Origin: Micromonospora siamensis
Lineage (GTDB): Bacteria > Actinomycetota > Actinomycetes > Mycobacteriales > Micromonosporaceae
Reading direction: 5' to 3'
Length of the DNA: 64,000 nt
Assembly (NCBI RefSeq): GCF_900090305.1
Contig: NZ_LT607751.1
Coordinates: forward strand, 4,712,001 to 4,776,000
Shown: positions 25,761 to 34,101 of the stretch, piece by piece
How the letters are laid out: each line of letters starts with the position of its first letter
Position numbering within the stretch: the stretch's first letter is position 1
Program-made: the position numbers and the translations under genes
The notes under the pieces: generated by a model
The model's database searches: none
What the model was told of the DNA's origin: nothing
The model's input: only the letters and a program-made list of their open reading frames with translations

Positions 25761-26710
25761 CGTGTCGTCCCCCGGGTGCGGGCGTGCCGCTGCGCGGCGA
25801 CGAACCGCACCATGTCCAGCAGCCAGTCTCGGTCGGTACGCAGGCGCAGGTGGGCGGCACCGGCGCCGCGCAGGGTGGTGGAGATCGCGGCACGCTGGGC
25901 GGCGGCCGACTCGGCGTAGCGGCGGCGCAGCCGCGGGTCGGCGGTCTGCACCTCGTGCAGCTCCCCGGTCTCCGGGTCGACCACCGGCAGCACCCCCACG
26001 TCGGGCAGCTCCAACTCGCGCGGGTCGACCACCTCGATCGCCAGCACGTCGTGCCGGAACCGGAGCTTACGGATCGGCCGCCCCCACTGCTCCGGCGGTG
26101 CCAGGAAGTCCGAGACGACCACGGCCAGGCCACGCCGCCGGGGCGGGCGGTTGAGCAGGTCGACCAAGGCGCCCAGGTCACTGCGCCCGGGACGGACCGG
26201 GGTGCCGGCGATGGCCCGCAGCAGTCCCTGCGCCTCCTTGCGCCCGTTGCGGGCGGGCAACCGCAGCACGGTCCCCGCTCCCCCGTGCCCGGCCGGGTCG
26301 CCGGTGCCGACCACCGCGCCGATCCGGTTGCCGCCGCGCACGGTCAGGTGGGCCAGGGCGGCCGCCGCGGCGACCACCACGTCCCGCTTGAGCCACTGGC
26401 CGGTGCCGAAGTCGAGGCTGGCCGACAGGTCCACCGCCAGCCAGGTCTCCAGTTCCCGGTCGGCCACGGTCCGCCGTACGTGCGGCATGGTGGTGCGGGC
26501 GGTGACCGGCCAGTCCATCCGGCGTACGTCGTCGCCGGGGCGGTACTCCCGGGACTCGCCCGCCTCGCTGCCCGGGCCGGGGAGCAGACCGGCGTAGTCG
26601 CCCTGGAGCAGCCCGTCCAGCTTGCGGGTGACCATCAGTTGCAGCCGGGACAGCACCGCCTCGGTACGGCCGCCGCCGTCCACGGCCGGGGAGAGCTCCG
26701 GTCGGGTCAC
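25757..26710 (-). CDS. DUF58 domain protein
   Basis: 317 aa from GTG 26710, overlapping the MoxR stop (GTGA). The DUF58 signature is present (GDDVRRMDWPVTARTTMPHVRRTVADRELETWLAVDLSASLDFG), and a VWA-like fold with a DLSAS motif follows. No signal peptide. DUF58 proteins are constant partners of MoxR ATPases. Translational coupling on both sides supports one functional complex. Confidence 0.93.
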   Translation of the reverse strand: MTRPELSPAVDGGGRTEAVLSRLQLMVTRKLDGLLQGDYAGLLPGPGSEAGESREYRPGDDVRRMDWPVTARTTMPHVRRTVADRELETWLAVDLSASLDFGTGQWLKRDVVVAAAAALAHLTVRGGNRIGAVVGTGDPAGHGGAGTVLRLPARNGRKEAQGLLRAIAGTPVRPGRSDLGALVDLLNRPPRRRGLAVVVSDFLAPPEQWGRPIRKLRFRHDVLAIEVVDPRELELPDVGVLPVVDPETGELHEVQTADPRLRRRYAESAAAQRAAISTTLRGAGAAHLRLRTDRDWLLDMVRFVAAQRHARTRGTTR

Positions 26711-27810
26711 GGCCGCTGCCCGGGCCAGCCGGCGCCGGGCGGCGCGACCGGCGGCGGGGTGGCCTGCTGCCGGGGCGCGACCGAGGGCAGCGGGATGGTG
26801 GACATCACCCGGTGCACCACGTGGTCGGCGGGCACGTCGTCGGCGAGCGCGTCGTAGCTGAGCACCAGCCGGTGCCGCAGGATGTCCGGCGCGATGTCCT
26901 GCACGTCCTGCGGCAGCGCGTAGTCGCGGCCGCGCAGCAGTGCCAGCGCGCGGGTGGCCCGGACCAGGCCGAGCGAGGCGCGCGGGCTGGCGCCGTACTG
27001 GATGAGGCGGGCGACGTCCGGCATGCCGTGCTCCGCCGGCGTACGGGTGGCCAGCACCAGCCGGACCGCGTAGTCGACCAGGGCGTTGTGCACGAAGACC
27101 TGGTCGGCCTTGTGCTGGAGCGCGAGCAGGTCCGAGGTGGTGAAGACGGGCACCGGCTCGGGCGGCGCCACCCCCATCCGGTAGACGATCTCCCGCTCCT
27201 CGGCGTCGGTCGGGTAGCCGACCACGATCTTCATCAGGAACCGGTCGCGCTGCGCCTCGGGCAGCGGGTAGACGCCCTCCTGCTCGATCGGGTTCTGGGT
27301 GGCCATCACCAGGAACGGGTTCGGCACCCGGTGCGACTCGCCGCCGATGGAGACCTGCCGCTCGCTCATCACCTCCAGCAGCGCGGACTGCACCTTGGCC
27401 GGGGCCCGGTTGATCTCGTCGGCGAGCAGGAAGTTGACGAAGACCGGCCCGAGCTCGACGTCGAACTTCTCGCTGGACTGCCGGTAGATCCGGGTGCCCA
27501 TGATGTCGGCGGGCACCAGGTCCGGGGTGAACTGGACCCGGGCGAAGGAGCCACCGACCACCCGGGCCATGGTCTCCACGGCCAGGGTCTTGGCCACCCC
27601 GGGCACCCCCTCCAGCAGGCAGTGCCCCCGGGCCAGCAGCGCCACGAACATCCGCTCGACCATCCGGTCCTGGCCGACGATGACCCGTTTGATCTCGAAC
27701 AGCGCCCGCTCGAGCAGCGTGGCGTCCTCGGCCGGGGTGGTCACTGGCGCGGGCGTGCCCGGCGCGGTGCCGGTCGGTGTCGGGGCATCGGGCGTGGTCG
27801 GCTGGGCCAC
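26707..27810 (-). CDS. MoxR family AAA+ ATPase
   Basis: 367 aa. GTG 27810 has GGAGGACC just upstream. A Pro/Thr-rich N-terminus (1-28), Walker A GVPGVAKT (about 68-75), Walker B LLADEINR (about 128-135), sensor 1 VMATQNP, and arginine-finger/sensor 2 residues near ASPRASLGLV. A typical MoxR ATPase heading a MoxR-DUF58-VWA operon. Members act as metal-insertion or assembly chaperones, often linked to envelope stress. Confidence 0.95.
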   Translation of the reverse strand: MAQPTTPDAPTPTGTAPGTPAPVTTPAEDATLLERALFEIKRVIVGQDRMVERMFVALLARGHCLLEGVPGVAKTLAVETMARVVGGSFARVQFTPDLVPADIMGTRIYRQSSEKFDVELGPVFVNFLLADEINRAPAKVQSALLEVMSERQVSIGGESHRVPNPFLVMATQNPIEQEGVYPLPEAQRDRFLMKIVVGYPTDAEEREIVYRMGVAPPEPVPVFTTSDLLALQHKADQVFVHNALVDYAVRLVLATRTPAEHGMPDVARLIQYGASPRASLGLVRATRALALLRGRDYALPQDVQDIAPDILRHRLVLSYDALADDVPADHVVHRVMSTIPLPSVAPRQQATPPPVAPPGAGWPGQRP

Positions 27811-28047
27811 CGGTCCTCCACAGCATGATCGGTCGTCGCGGCGTGGTGCGTACCAAGACTGTCATGCCCGGCTGGGAGCCGAGGAGCGGAGAACCCCATT
27901 TTCGCCACCGCGTCCGGTCCGTCGAATCGCCGAACACGGGTGGACACGGAGGGGTACGGCGTGTGTACCATTCACCCGTCGCCGGGCGGCTCCCCCCGTG
28001 GCCGCCCGGCGCTCAAACCTCTCGTCCCGGCCCCTAGACTCGCCCGG

Positions 28048-28278
28048 ATGACGTCTCCCCCACCTGCCGACGAGGCACCGGTCTGCTCGGCGCGCGGCTG
28101 CCGCGCCCCGGCGTTGTGGGCATTGCGCTGGAACAATCCCCGCCTGCACGACGCCGACCGGCGCAAGACCTGGCTGGCGTGCGCCGACCATCGGGAGTCG
28201 CTCGGCGACTTCCTGGCGGCGCGTGGCTTCCTGCGGGAGGTGGTGCCGGCCCCCGCATCGCCTACCCTCGAAGGGTGA
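28048..28278 (+). CDS. small Cys/His-rich protein (putative metal-binding)
   Basis: 76 aa. ATG 28048 has TAGACT 7 nt upstream (leaderless). Pattern CSARGC near residues 13-18, then ALRWNNPRLHDADRRKTWLACADH with a Cys-x2-His, ending GFLREVVP. The C-x4-C ... C-x2-H arrangement suggests a small zinc-binding fold. It lies directly upstream of the two PH-domain membrane proteins on the same strand. The function is unknown. Confidence 0.7.
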   Translation: MTSPPPADEAPVCSARGCRAPALWALRWNNPRLHDADRRKTWLACADHRESLGDFLAARGFLREVVPAPASPTLEG

Positions 28279-28300
28279 GTCAGCGCAGCGGATCAGACCG

Positions 28301-28822
28301 GTGACCGGTGACGAGAACGGCGGGCCGGCCCCGGCCGGCCCCCTGGAGCCCTGGCCGGACACGGTCCGGTGGCAGCCCATCTCCCGCGACCTGATCTGGG
28401 TGGAGCTGGTCCGGCTGGCGGTGCTGCTCGGCGTGGTGCTGTTCGGGCTGGCGGTGGCCTGGGCCTTGACCGGTGTGCGGGCGTTCGGCTTCGCCCTGGC
28501 GCTGGCCGTGCTCGCCGGCGCGTGGCGGGCGGTCACCATCGTCCGCGCGGTCCGGGCCTGGGGGTACGCCGAGCGCCCCGACGACCTGCTGGTGCGGCAC
28601 GGGCTGCTGGTCCGCCGGCTCTCCATCGTCCCGTACTCCCGAATGCAGTTCGTCGACGTCAGCGCCGGGCCCCTGGAGCGCGCCTTCGACCTGGCCACCG
28701 TGCAGCTGCACACCGCCGCGGCGGCGAGCGACGCCCGGGTGCCCGGGCTGCGCCCCGCCGAGGCGTCGCGGCTGCGCGACCGGCTGACCGCGCTGGGCGA
28801 GGACCGCGCGGAGGGTCTGTGA
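28301..28822 (+). CDS. PH domain (bPH2, YdbS-like) membrane protein
   Basis: 173 aa from GTG 28301. Two membrane-spanning helices (LVRLAVLLGVVLFGLAVAWALTGV and FGFALALAVLAGAWRAVTI) precede a bacterial pleckstrin-homology domain: ERPDDLLVRHGLLVRRLSIVPYSRMQFVDVSAGPLERAFDLATVQLHTA, the DUF304/YdbS pattern. It is paired with a larger YdbT-like protein 56 bp downstream. The role is unknown; YdbS/YdbT-like pairs are conserved in Gram-positive bacteria. Confidence 0.9.
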   Translation: MTGDENGGPAPAGPLEPWPDTVRWQPISRDLIWVELVRLAVLLGVVLFGLAVAWALTGVRAFGFALALAVLAGAWRAVTIVRAVRAWGYAERPDDLLVRHGLLVRRLSIVPYSRMQFVDVSAGPLERAFDLATVQLHTAAAASDARVPGLRPAEASRLRDRLTALGEDRAEGL

Positions 28823-28877
28823 GCGCGAGGAGTGAGCCGGGCCTGCGAGCCCCGCAGTCGCGAACCAAGGCGACCCG

Positions 28878-30317
28878 ATGACTGACGGAGGCCCCGAGCA
28901 CGGTCCCACCGGTTCCCCGCCGGCTCCCCCGTCGGTCCACCACCCGTGGCCGGCGCCACCGCCCAACGGGCAGCCGTGGCCCGCGCCGCCGCCCGGTGGG
29001 CCGGCGGGTGAGGAGCCGCGTCGCCGGCTGCACCCGCTCAGCCCCGCCCTGCACGGTGCCAAGTCGCTGGTCGTGGTGATCGCCGGCCTGTCCTGGTCGA
29101 CGCTGTCCCGGGTCGGTCTCGGCTGGTTCGCGGCGATGGTGGCGCTGCTCGCGCTCGGCGCCACGGTGCTGGCCGTGATCAGCTGGTACAACACCGGCTA
29201 CCAGGTGGTCGGGCGGGAGCTGCGGGTGCACGAGGGGCTGCTCTGGCGGCGTACCCGGGCGATCCCGTTGGAGCGGTTGCAGGCCGTGGAGGTGGTCCGG
29301 CCGCTGTTGGCGCAGCTCACCGGCCTGGCCGAGCTGCGCCTGGAGGTGGTCGGCGGAGGCAAGACCGAGGCGCCGCTGGCGTACCTCGGGGTCGGTGAGG
29401 CCGCCGCCCTGCGCCGCCGGCTGCTGGACCTGGCCGGCCGGGCGCCGGCGGCGTGCCCGGTGCCGGCCGGCGCCGCGACCCATGAGGGTGTGTCGGCCGA
29501 GCCGCCCGGACGGCTGCTGCACGGGGTACGCAACAACGACCTGCTGGTCAGCCAGCTGCTCACCCCGCAGGCGTTCCTGCTCCCGTTCGGCCTGCTCTTC
29601 GTGGTGGCCCAGTTCCTCTCCGAGGGTTCCTGGTCGTTCATCGCGGTGGCCAGCACGCTGACCGCGATGGCCGGCGTGCTGCTCCAGCCGGTCCGCCGGG
29701 TGCTCGACGACTGGAACTTCCGGCTGGCCCGCGACGACGACACGCTGCGGATCCGCAACGGGCTGCTGGAGACCCGGGCGCAGACGGTGCCGCTGCGGCG
29801 GGTGCAGACCGTCGGGGTGACCTGGCCGCTGCTGTGGCGGCCGAAGGGCTGGCTGCGGCTGCGGCTGGAGGTGGCCGGCTACTCGGGCGCCGAACCGGAC
29901 GACCGGAACCGGCCGGACCGGCTGCTGCCGGTGGGTGACCGGGCCGCCGGGGAGCTCGTCGTGGCGGAGGTGCTGCCGGGCGTACGGCTGGCGGAGCTGC
30001 CCACGACGGCGCCGCCGCGGCGGGCCCGCTGGCTGCGACCGCTGAGCCGGCAGGCGCTCGGCGCCGGCCTGGACGAGCGGGTCTTCGTGGCCCGCTCCGG
30101 TCTGCTGACCCGCCGGTTGGCGCTGGTGCCGTACGCCCGGATCCAGAGCGTGCGGGTGGTTCAGGGGCCGGTGCAGCGGCGGTTGCGGCTGGCCACCGTG
30201 CACGCGGACACCGCCGGCGGGGCCGGGGCGGCGGCGCCGCACCGCGACGTGGCCGAGGCGTGGGTCCTCGCGGCCGAGCTGGCCGAGCGGGCGCACGCCG
30301 CGCGACGCGCACGCTGA
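28878..30317 (+). CDS. PH domain (YdbT-like) membrane protein
   Basis: 479 aa. A Pro-rich N-terminal segment (about 1-50) is followed by membrane helices and three bPH2 units. The first is YQVVGRELRVHEGLLWRRTRAIPLERLQAVEVVRPLL, the second is DDWNFRLARDDDTLRIRNGLLETRAQTVPLRRVQTVGV, and the third is LDERVFVARSGLLTRRLALVPYARIQSVRVVQG. This triplication is the YdbT layout. Its constant partner is the YdbS-like protein upstream, which points to one membrane complex. Confidence 0.9.
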   Translation: MTDGGPEHGPTGSPPAPPSVHHPWPAPPPNGQPWPAPPPGGPAGEEPRRRLHPLSPALHGAKSLVVVIAGLSWSTLSRVGLGWFAAMVALLALGATVLAVISWYNTGYQVVGRELRVHEGLLWRRTRAIPLERLQAVEVVRPLLAQLTGLAELRLEVVGGGKTEAPLAYLGVGEAAALRRRLLDLAGRAPAACPVPAGAATHEGVSAEPPGRLLHGVRNNDLLVSQLLTPQAFLLPFGLLFVVAQFLSEGSWSFIAVASTLTAMAGVLLQPVRRVLDDWNFRLARDDDTLRIRNGLLETRAQTVPLRRVQTVGVTWPLLWRPKGWLRLRLEVAGYSGAEPDDRNRPDRLLPVGDRAAGELVVAEVLPGVRLAELPTTAPPRRARWLRPLSRQALGAGLDERVFVARSGLLTRRLALVPYARIQSVRVVQGPVQRRLRLATVHADTAGGAGAAAPHRDVAEAWVLAAELAERAHAARRAR

Positions 30318-30357
30318 GCCGACCGGACAAGCCGGGCGGCCCGCGCGCAGGATCGGG

Positions 30358-31374
30358 TCAGCGGGCGGCCGGCTCCGGGGCCGGGTCCGGGTCGTCGGCC
30401 GGGACCGCCCCGGCCGGCCGGCGCCGGGCCCGCCAGGCGGCCCAGCCGCGCTCGGCCAGGCCGACCACCAGGAACGCCATGCCCACGTACGCCCAGCCGA
30501 CCAGGACGTCGATGATGTAGTGCTCGCCGCTGTAGACCAGGGTGAAGGTCATCGCCAGCGGGTACGCCAGCAGCAGCGGCCACCAGCGCCGGCGCACCGA
30601 CGGCATGAAGAAGACCACCACGAACAGCGCCCACGCGGTGTGCAGGGACGGCATCGCGGCGACCGGGTTCGAGGCGATCTGGCCGGCGTTGAGCACGTTG
30701 CCGGCGCCGTGCATGCCGAACTCCTTCCACCCGCGGGTGGAGATCCGGGCCACCTCGGGGAGCAGCCCGTTCTGGGCGGCCCACCACGGAGGGGCGGCCG
30801 GGTAGAGGAAGTAGGTGACCAGGCCGCTGGCGCAGAGGAACCCCCAGCGGCGCATGTACGCCCCCCAGCGGTGCCGGTTGCGCACCCAGAGCACCGCGGC
30901 GGCGGCCAGCGTCACCACGAAGTGCGAGAAGTAGACCCAGCTGGCCAGCACGTCGTACCAGTGCACCTCGGGACGGTAGAGGTGCTCCTGGAGCCAGACG
31001 GTCGGCACCTGCCCGCCGGTCGCCCAGCCGAGCAGGAACCGGTCGGCGACGATCAGCTCCAGCGCGTGCGGGGTGACGCCGTTGTCGGCGAAACCCCGGG
31101 AGAGGTTGTACGCGACGAAGAGCAGCACCACCGGCAGCCAGTCCCGGCCGAACTGGAGGTGGCTGCGCCAGGGGCGGGACGAGTTCCATGCGATGGTGCC
31201 CGCCCAGATCCAGACGAAGGCGTACGCCGGGTCGGTCGGCAGGCCGATGGCCAGCCAGCAGACGACGAAGGCGACGCCCCAGATCGCCATCGCGACCACG
31301 CGGCGACGCCCGCCGTCGGCCGGTACGCGGGGACCGGAGGGGGCGGGGGGCTGGGGCTCAGTCACGACGGCCAT
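30358..31374 (-). CDS. PAP2 superfamily membrane enzyme (inositol-phosphotransferase-like)
   Basis: 338 aa with about six hydrophobic helices. The PAP2-type catalytic motifs are PSLHTAWALF (Ser-Leu-His) and YSGEHYIIDVLVGW (His-x3-Asp). The long N-terminal membrane part and WDWLPV-type features resemble Aur1/Ipt1-like phosphatidylinositol or lipid phosphotransferases. The substrate is uncertain: a lipid-linked phosphate or inositol phosphate is likely. ATG 31374 has TAACCT 8 nt upstream. Confidence 0.85.
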   Translation of the reverse strand: MAVVTEPQPPAPSGPRVPADGGRRRVVAMAIWGVAFVVCWLAIGLPTDPAYAFVWIWAGTIAWNSSRPWRSHLQFGRDWLPVVLLFVAYNLSRGFADNGVTPHALELIVADRFLLGWATGGQVPTVWLQEHLYRPEVHWYDVLASWVYFSHFVVTLAAAAVLWVRNRHRWGAYMRRWGFLCASGLVTYFLYPAAPPWWAAQNGLLPEVARISTRGWKEFGMHGAGNVLNAGQIASNPVAAMPSLHTAWALFVVVFFMPSVRRRWWPLLLAYPLAMTFTLVYSGEHYIIDVLVGWAYVGMAFLVVGLAERGWAAWRARRRPAGAVPADDPDPAPEPAAR

Positions 31375-31478
31375 CGCGATCCAGGTTAACGGCGGGTGCC
31401 GGCGGACCGGACGCCCACCCTTGCGGCGGGGTCCGCGCGGTCCGCTCGGCCCGCCCGGTCACCCCCTAGGCTGGGGCC

Positions 31479-31883
31479 ATGCAGGAGCAGCCGGAGCAGC
31501 CCTTCGAGACCGGGCTGACGGGCCGGGTCGAGTTGACCGTGACCGATGCCGACACCGCGCGAGCGGTGGGCTCCGGGGACGTGCCGGTGCTGGGTACGCC
31601 ACGGGTGCTCGCCCTGGCCGAGGCCGCGACGGTCGCCGCCACGGCGGCCCGGATGCCGGCCGGCCGGACCACCGTCGGAACCCGGGTCGAGCTGGAGCAC
31701 CTGGCCGCCACACCGGTCGGCCGCACGGTGGTGGCGCAGGCCCGGCTGTCGGCCGTACAGGGACGCCGGCTGGCCTTCGAGGTCGCCGTCACCGACGGGG
31801 CGGAGACGGTGGCGCGGGGCCGGGTGGAGCGGGTGCTGGTGGACCGCGAGCGCTTCGTGGCCCGGGCCGGGGGGACGGCGTGA
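31479..31883 (+). CDS. hotdog-fold thioesterase (FlK-like)
   Basis: 134 aa, no signal peptide. A hotdog-type pattern is seen: a LGTPRVLALAEAATVAATAARMPAG helix with the catalytic-region Glu, then GTRVELEHLAATPVGRTVVAQARLSAVQGRRLAFEVAVTDGAETVARGRVERVLVD strands. This resembles fluoroacetyl-CoA thioesterase-like proteins; the acyl substrate is not determined. TAGGCT 6 nt before ATG 31479 indicates a leaderless mRNA. Its stop overlaps the next GTG (GTGA). Confidence 0.85.
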   Translation: MQEQPEQPFETGLTGRVELTVTDADTARAVGSGDVPVLGTPRVLALAEAATVAATAARMPAGRTTVGTRVELEHLAATPVGRTVVAQARLSAVQGRRLAFEVAVTDGAETVARGRVERVLVDRERFVARAGGTA

Positions 31884-32710
31884 GCGGCCTGCGGTTCGTC
31901 GAGGTCGCCGACCGGGTGCACGTGCTGCGCGAACCGCTGCTGGAGGTGAACGTCACCCTGGTGGTCGGCGACGGCGCGGCGCTGCTGGTGGACACCCTCT
32001 CCACCGCCGGGCAGGCCGCCGAGCTGGCCGCCGCCGCCCGGGCGGTCACCCCGGCCCCGTGGACGATCGTGAACACCCACCACCACTTCGACCACTGCTT
32101 CGGCAACGCGACGCTCGCCGCCGACCCACCCCGCCCGGTGTACGCGCACGAGGTGGCCGCGGCGGCGCTGCGCGACCCGGAGCGGCTGCGCCGGCAGGCG
32201 TACGAGGAGATGCGCGACGAGCGGCCGGAGCTGGCCGCCGAGCTGGCCGGCACGGAGCTGCTGGCCCCGACGCACACCGTGCACACCGAGACGGTGCTCG
32301 ACGTCGGCGGCCGGCGGGTCGTGCTGCGCCACCCGGGCCACGGACACACCGACGCCGACCTGGTGGTGCACGTGCCGGACGCGGACGTGCTGGTCGTCGG
32401 GGACCTGGTGGAGCAGAGCGGGCCCCCGGCGTTCGAGGACTCGTACCCGCTGCGCTGGCCGGACGCGGTGGCCGACCTGCTCCGGCTGGCCACCGGGGCG
32501 ACGGTGGTGGTGCCGGGACACGGCGAGCCGGTCGGGGTGGACTTCGTCCGGGAGCAGCACCGCCGGCTGGTGGACCAGGCGTGGCTGATCCGGGCCGCGC
32601 ACACGGCGGACGCGCCGCCGGAGCGGGTGGCCGCCGAGAGCCCGTTCGGCGCCCGGCCGGGGCTGGTCGCCGCCCGGCGCGGCTACGCCGAGCTCGACGG
32701 CACGGCCTGA
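31880..32710 (+). CDS. MBL-fold metallo-hydrolase
   Basis: 276 aa, GTG start overlapping the thioesterase stop by 4 nt. The zinc-binding motif THHHFDHCFGN near residues 71-81, a later RHPGHGHTDAD, VVGDLVEQSG and VPGHGEPVG complete the metallo-beta-lactamase ligand set. Family members hydrolyse thioesters, lactones or phosphodiesters. The coupled hotdog thioesterase suggests a thioester substrate, which is an inference. An 18-bp tandem repeat follows the stop. Confidence 0.92.
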   Translation: MSGLRFVEVADRVHVLREPLLEVNVTLVVGDGAALLVDTLSTAGQAAELAAAARAVTPAPWTIVNTHHHFDHCFGNATLAADPPRPVYAHEVAAAALRDPERLRRQAYEEMRDERPELAAELAGTELLAPTHTVHTETVLDVGGRRVVLRHPGHGHTDADLVVHVPDADVLVVGDLVEQSGPPAFEDSYPLRWPDAVADLLRLATGATVVVPGHGEPVGVDFVREQHRRLVDQAWLIRAAHTADAPPERVAAESPFGARPGLVAARRGYAELDGTA

Positions 32711-32714
32711 AGCC

Positions 32715-32825
32715 GGAGCGCCCGGCCCAGGCGGAGCGGCTCGGCCCAGGCAGAGAGCCCGGCCCAGGCGGAGGGCCCGGCCCAGGCGGAGCGGCCCGGC
32801 TCAGGCCGGAGCGGCCCGCCTCAGG
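32715..32825. repeat. 18-bp tandem repeat, about six copies
   Basis: Units of the type GGAGCGGCCCGGCCCAGGC are repeated about six times with small changes (AGAGAGCCC and GCTCAGGCC variants) between the convergent metallo-hydrolase and sugar kinase genes; the last unit runs into the kinase stop codon. Slippage-prone and possibly variable between strains. Confidence 0.85.
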
Positions 32826-33750
32826 TGTAGCGGCGCAGCACCTCGGCGCGGGTGGGCATCGAGACGGCGCCGCCCGGTGACTCGCAGACCAGGCCGGCGA
32901 CCCGCAGCGCGAACGCCACCCGCTCGTGCCAGCCGGTCGGCTCGGCCGGCTCGCCGTCGACCAGCAGGTCGGCGATGAGCGCGGCCATCACCGAGTCGCC
33001 CGCGCCGGTGGCGTCCACCGCGCGGACCTTCGGCGCGGGGACGCGCACCGGATCGGGGCCGGCGGCGACCACCGCGCCGTCCGCGCCCAGGGTGACCACC
33101 ACGCTTCCCGCGCCCAGCTCCCGCAGGTACGCGGCGACGCCCTCGACGGGCTCCCCCGGCCAGAGCAGCGCGGCGTCGGCGGAGCTGAGCTTCACCAGGT
33201 GCGCCCCGGCGGCGAACTCGACCACGATCTCGCGGAGCCCGGCCAGCGCGGCCGGGCCGTCGAGCAGCCGGGGACGCACGTTGGGGTCGAGGACGCGCAG
33301 GCCGGTGGCGAGCGACCAGGCCCGACGGGCGGCGGCCAGCACCGGCGGGCTCAGCAGCACGATCGACCCGGCGTAGAGCACGTCGGCGCCCTCGACCAGG
33401 GCGACGTCGAGGTCGTCCGCGGTGAGCAGCCCGTACGACGGCGGCTCGCCGTAGAAGCGGAAGTCCGGTTCGGGGCCGGCGTGGGTGGCCACCGCGAGCG
33501 CGGTCGGGGCCGCGACGGTGACCGTCCCGGCCAGGCCCACCCCGGCGGCGCTCAGGAAGGCGCGGATCCGGTCGGCCAGGACGTCGTCGCCGAGCGAGCC
33601 GACGAACTGTGCCGTGCCGCCGAGCCGGGCCACCCCGACCGCCACGTTGAGCGGGCCGCCGCCGATCTCCTGCCGGAAGACCGGTCGGCCCTCGCTCTCG
33701 GCGTCGAGCAGATCGACCAGCGCCTCGCCGAGCACCACCGCGTAACCCAC
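32821..33750 (-). CDS. PfkB family carbohydrate kinase (fructokinase-like)
   Basis: 309 aa. The ribokinase-fold PfkB signatures are visible: the N-terminal GGGPLNVAVGVARLG (about 30-44), and the C-terminal anion hole/catalytic motif VDATGAGDSVMAALIADLL with the Asp base. An ATP-dependent sugar kinase, probably fructose; other sugars or nucleosides cannot be excluded. No regulator is adjacent; the LPMO gene lies upstream on the opposite strand. Confidence 0.9.
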   Translation of the reverse strand: MGYAVVLGEALVDLLDAESEGRPVFRQEIGGGPLNVAVGVARLGGTAQFVGSLGDDVLADRIRAFLSAAGVGLAGTVTVAAPTALAVATHAGPEPDFRFYGEPPSYGLLTADDLDVALVEGADVLYAGSIVLLSPPVLAAARRAWSLATGLRVLDPNVRPRLLDGPAALAGLREIVVEFAAGAHLVKLSSADAALLWPGEPVEGVAAYLRELGAGSVVVTLGADGAVVAAGPDPVRVPAPKVRAVDATGAGDSVMAALIADLLVDGEPAEPTGWHERVAFALRVAGLVCESPGGAVSMPTRAEVLRRYT

Positions 33751-34101
33751 ATCGCCTCCCGCGTCCGCCGGTCATGTCCAGGCTGGCACAGTACGCGCCC
33801 CGCCGGGCGTTCCCGCCACGGTAACCGCCGGCGAATCCCGCACATCGAGGAATGCCTATTGCCTTCCGTGTCGGGGCGTGTTGGGATCGGCGGTGCCGGG
33901 AGGGCGTGGGGGCTGCCGCGCCACCGGCGCCGGGTTCGACGCGAGGGCACCGGTCCGCCACGGGCGGACCGACGACGGCCCGCGTACGCCGGTTCCCCGC
34001 CGGACCGGACACGCCGGCCGCACGATCGTCCCCCTGTCGCCGCGGGCCGGCCGGGCACCGCCGCACGCGTCAGCGGGCTCCCCCACCACGAAGGAGAACC
34101 C
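33751..34101. other. divergent promoter region of PfkB kinase and LPMO
   Basis: 351 bp. It holds the LPMO ribosome binding site AAGGAGAA at about 34091-34098. No clear -35/-10 pair or known cellulose-repressor operator (TGGGAGCGCTCCCA) is seen. Confidence 0.5.
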
